Below, in pieces: positions 6,678 through 8,563 of a stretch of 8,563 nt of DNA; position 1 is the stretch's first letter; each line of letters begins with the position of its first letter. The notes beneath the pieces were generated by a model. That model ran no database searches, was not told where the DNA came from, and saw only the letters and a list, made by a program, of their open reading frames with translations. Source of the DNA: Proteobacteria bacterium UBA1847 (lineage in GTDB: Bacteria > Pseudomonadota > Gammaproteobacteria > Steroidobacterales > Woeseiaceae); the NCBI GenBank assembly GCA_002338605.1, contig DDIP01000241.1, forward strand, positions 1 through 8,563. The letters are read 5' to 3'. The translations under genes were made by a program, and so were the position numbers.

Positions 6678-7097
6678 CTAAATCCGGAACGTCTCGGGTT
6701 TGCTGAAATCGCACGCCTTTGCGGATTGATCTTCTTTGCCGTCAGAACTCGCGCTTAGAGACTCCCGACAAATCGCTTCAATTGTGCGCCTTTGATGAGC
6801 AGAGAAGGAAATACTGACAAGTCCTGATTCAAGACGCGCGACCTGGTATGTCGCTTCGAAAGTAATTCCACCGTGCGAAAGATCGAAATCCTGCTGAAAA
6901 ACGAACCCAGGCCCGATCGACCCGGCCGCCGAAGCGATTTCCTCGCTCCTTAGCATTATTCCCAACTTCGCTTCAATGTCCGCCAGCACCGAGCCTACGG
7001 AGCCCGAATCGAGTTCTATTGTCGTTTCGTAGTCGGCCAGCTCCGCGAACAAAGGTTCCCACGTCAAAGCCAGAAGAATTATTCCGCAAATCCTCAT
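6678..7097 (-). CDS. Small exported protein of unknown function
   Basis: 139 residues. MRICGIILLALTWEPLFA (1-18) is a signal peptide with cleavage near LFA/EL. The mature part is acidic and mostly polar, with alternating strand-like patterns (YETTIELDSG, ITFEATYQVARLE, LVSISFS), and has just two cysteines, at 110 and 129, which could pair in a disulfide. No family is recognised. ATG 7097 has an excellent GAGGAAG five bases upstream, which rules out longer forms reaching 7202 that would bury the signal peptide. It lies 133 bp after the ALDH-like gene and 57 bp before the DmpA-type peptidase, all on the same strand. It may be co-expressed with the peptidase and act in the periplasm, but that is inference from position only. 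Confidence 0.72.
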   Translation of the reverse strand: MRICGIILLALTWEPLFAELADYETTIELDSGSVGSVLADIEAKLGIMLRSEEIASAAGSIGPGFVFQQDFDLSHGGITFEATYQVARLESGLVSISFSAHQRRTIEAICRESLSASSDGKEDQSAKACDFSKPETFRI

Positions 7098-7102
7098 CGC
7101 AA

Positions 7103-7109
7103 CTTCCTC
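7103..7109 (-). promoter_or_regulatory. Ribosome binding site fixing the start of the small exported protein
   Basis: GAGGAAG on the minus strand, five bases before ATG 7097. It places the start directly at the signal peptide and argues against the longer open frame upstream. Confidence 0.65.
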
Positions 7110-7230
7110 GGTATACCTACAAATGGTGGCGGCATTCGAACGGCTGCAACGGCTGATAACTTCAATGGGCCGATGCGACATCCGGACTCTACCACTGGAC
7201 AAAGAGGCGATGCGGATGAAGCGCCGATGC

Positions 7231-8100
7231 TTACGTACCGATTGGATGCCAGGTCGTTTTGACTTCCTGTGTGTCCCGAATCAGGTACGGATTTTCCGCA
7301 TCCTTGTTCCAATCGACGCGGTTGCGGTCGATAACCCGTTTGATGTTGTCGGCGGCCAGTTCCTGCACCGTCTTTGCCGTTGATTTGCCGCCATCACAAT
7401 AAATCACGGCGTTCACATCCATGTGTGACGCGAACTGTGACGTCAGCTCGGACCGCAGTCCTGTCAGGATATTCACAACACCACCCGGAACATCAGATGC
7501 ATGCAGTACTTCGGCAAAACTGATGGCACACAGCGGTTTGCTCTCCGATGCCAGCACAACACAGGTATTGCCGCCCGTGATCGCCGGCGCGATGTTCGAG
7601 ATCAGACCCAGCAGGCTGCTGTCATCCGGTGCCAGCAGTGCGACGACACCCGTGGGTTCCAGCACCGAGAAGTTGAAATGTGATGACGCAACCGGGTTCA
7701 CGGCGCTGAAGATCTGCTGGTACTTGTCCGCCCAGCCCGCAAAGTAGACCAGCCGGTCGATCGACTGGTCGATTTCCTTTTCGGCTGCTCGCGCGGTCGA
7801 CCCCTGCAATTTGAGTTCAGCCACAAACTGTTCGCGGCGACCTTCGAGCATCTCGCCGATTCGATACAGGATCTGTCCGCGCAGGTAGGCACTTGCCTTC
7901 GCCCAACCCGGCTGGGCATTGCGTGCTGCAACCACAGCATTGCGAAAATCCTTGCGACTGCCGCGGCACATATTGGCAATGACCTTGCCCTTGCTGTCTT
8001 CCAGCGTGAAATAGCGACCGGACTCCGTACGCGGGAATTTGCCGTCGATGTATATCTTGTAGGTTTTTGCGACTGCGATGCGCTCGTCTTGTCTGGCCAT
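7231..8100 (-). CDS. Non-catalytic ALDH-like protein, resembling the second half of ALDH16
   Basis: 289 residues, about 60% of a normal ALDH. The ALDH N-terminal fold is clear: YIDGKF (17-22), AVVAARNAQPGWAK (55-68), a Rossmann strand EPTGVVALLAPDD (148-160), SNIAPAITGGNTCVVLASES (168-187) and DVPGGVVNILTG (203-214). The active-site residues are gone. The PWN motif with the oxyanion Asn reads PDD (158-160). The NAD-binding Lys of the VVLKPSE motif is Ala184. The protein ends shortly after the Rossmann fold, at KTTWHPIG (281-288), before any ExxGG or catalytic Cys region. ATG 8100 is chosen because GGGAG (8108-8112) lies 7 bases upstream; ATG 8106 would be only 1 base away. It starts 2 bases after the stop of the catalytic ALDH gene. 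ALDH16 proteins carry exactly such a second, inactive domain, so a structural or dimerising partner role is inferred. Confidence 0.85.
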   Translation of the reverse strand: MARQDERIAVAKTYKIYIDGKFPRTESGRYFTLEDSKGKVIANMCRGSRKDFRNAVVAARNAQPGWAKASAYLRGQILYRIGEMLEGRREQFVAELKLQGSTARAAEKEIDQSIDRLVYFAGWADKYQQIFSAVNPVASSHFNFSVLEPTGVVALLAPDDSSLLGLISNIAPAITGGNTCVVLASESKPLCAISFAEVLHASDVPGGVVNILTGLRSELTSQFASHMDVNAVIYCDGGKSTAKTVQELAADNIKRVIDRNRVDWNKDAENPYLIRDTQEVKTTWHPIGT

Positions 8101-8102
8101 GT

Positions 8103-8563
8103 TCATACTCCCAGCTTCACGTAGGCATCGAGGCCGTGCAGGCCACCTTCGCGGCCAACACCGCTTTCCTTGTAGCCGCCAAACGGTGATGTCGGATCGA
8201 ACTTGTTAAACGTATTGGCCCAGACGACACCCGCCCGTACGTCCTGCGTCATCTTGAAAATCTTCGAACCCTTGTCGGTCCAGACGCCGCCGGACAATCC
8301 GTAGGGCGTGTTGTTGGCTTTCACCAGGGCTTCGTCTTCGCGACGGAATGTCTGGATGGCAAGTACAGGGCCGAAAATCTCTTCCTGTACCACGCGATTC
8401 GACTGCGACACGCCGGTGAAGATTGTCGGGCGACACCAGTACCCTTTTTTTGGCACAGGTGAGGAGCTCTGGTGCATTTCGGCACCTTCGGATTTGCCGA
8501 TTTTCAGGTAGGACTGGATTTTCTCCAGCTGCATCGGCGAGTTGATCGCGCCGATGTCGGTGT
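8103..8563 (-). CDS. Aldehyde dehydrogenase, C-terminal part; 5' end outside window
   Basis: The last 153 codons of an NAD(P)-dependent aldehyde dehydrogenase that oxidises aldehydes to acids; the frame is open to the right edge. Visible landmarks are TDIGAINSPMQLEKIQSYL (normal lead into the C-terminal part), CRPTIFTGV, EEIFGPVLAIQTF (the NAD-ribose-binding Glu region), NNTPYGLSGGVWT, and near the end SPFGGYKESGVGREGG, the conserved C-terminal catalytic-domain segment. The catalytic Cys and general-base Glu would lie outside the window. The internal ATG at 8534 is not a start, because conserved sequence continues upstream of it. The stop is two bases before the start of the ALDH-like partner, so the two are almost certainly co-translated. 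Substrate not predictable. Confidence 0.93.
   Translation of the reverse strand, partial: TDIGAINSPMQLEKIQSYLKIGKSEGAEMHQSSSPVPKKGYWCRPTIFTGVSQSNRVVQEEIFGPVLAIQTFRREDEALVKANNTPYGLSGGVWTDKGSKIFKMTQDVRAGVVWANTFNKFDPTSPFGGYKESGVGREGGLHGLDAYVKLGV
8108..8112 (-). promoter_or_regulatory. Ribosome binding site for the ALDH-like partner
   Basis: GGGAG on the minus strand, inside the last codons of the catalytic ALDH and seven bases before ATG 8100. It decides between the two closely spaced ATGs at 8106 and 8100. Confidence 0.65.

Noticed and set aside
7138..7154. Tandem AACGGCTGC/AACGGCTG in the gap before the small exported gene
   Set aside because: Only two short copies, close to what chance gives in GC-rich sequence, with no link to a promoter or other element.
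7098..7202. N-terminal extension of the small exported protein to 7202
   Set aside because: It would place 35 arginine-rich residues before a clear signal peptide, and the strong GAGGAAG sits directly before ATG 7097.
8103..8534. Reading the ALDH fragment as a short 143-residue gene starting at ATG 8534
   Set aside because: Conserved ALDH sequence (TDIGAINSP) continues upstream of that ATG to the window edge, so it is the C-terminal part of a longer protein.

Overview
The window looks like ordinary chromosomal sequence from a Gram-negative bacterium. It is moderately GC-rich and densely packed, with classical Sec signal peptides, AGGAG-type ribosome binding sites and several ATGA or CTAG gene junctions. 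The families present (a bacterial Shelph phosphatase, a DmpA-type exported peptidase, an adenosine-kinase-like PfkB protein and a split ALDH16-like pair) suggest a proteobacterium, perhaps a marine gammaproteobacterium. That placement is inference. No RNA genes, insertion sequences, CRISPR arrays or phage genes were seen.

Left part (1-3510). A Shelph-type metallophosphatase runs leftward out of the window. It shares a 134-bp divergent control region with an exported CotH-kinase-like protein on the plus strand. That gene meets, tail to tail with a 17-bp overlap, a leftward pair: a DUF4956 membrane protein followed by an alpha/beta-hydrolase-fold protein. The hydrolase-fold protein has glycine where the nucleophile is expected.

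Middle (3597-6620). A PfkB/adenosine-kinase-like gene on the plus strand converges on a leftward operon, and the two stop codons share a CTAG. The operon reads, in order of transcription: an exported DmpA-family aminopeptidase, a small membrane-protein gene that appears broken by a one-base shift at an A5 run, and a four-helix membrane protein. The junctions are tight: a Shine-Dalgarno that includes the peptidase stop codon, then an ATGA overlap.

Right part (6678-8563). A small exported orphan protein sits upstream of the peptidase. Before it lie two coupled aldehyde dehydrogenase genes: the C-terminal part of a catalytic ALDH (running off the right edge), then a 289-residue ALDH-like protein that has lost its catalytic apparatus. 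Together they resemble the two halves of ALDH16.

There is no gene-free stretch over 300 bases. The gaps are 637-770, 3511-3596, 6621-6677 and 7098-7230. Only 637-770 shows promoter-like structure. No convincing intrinsic terminator was found by eye. The parts worth following up are the split ALDH16-like pair, the hydrolase lacking its serine, the frameshifted small gene, and the CotH-like/DUF4956 neighbourhood.
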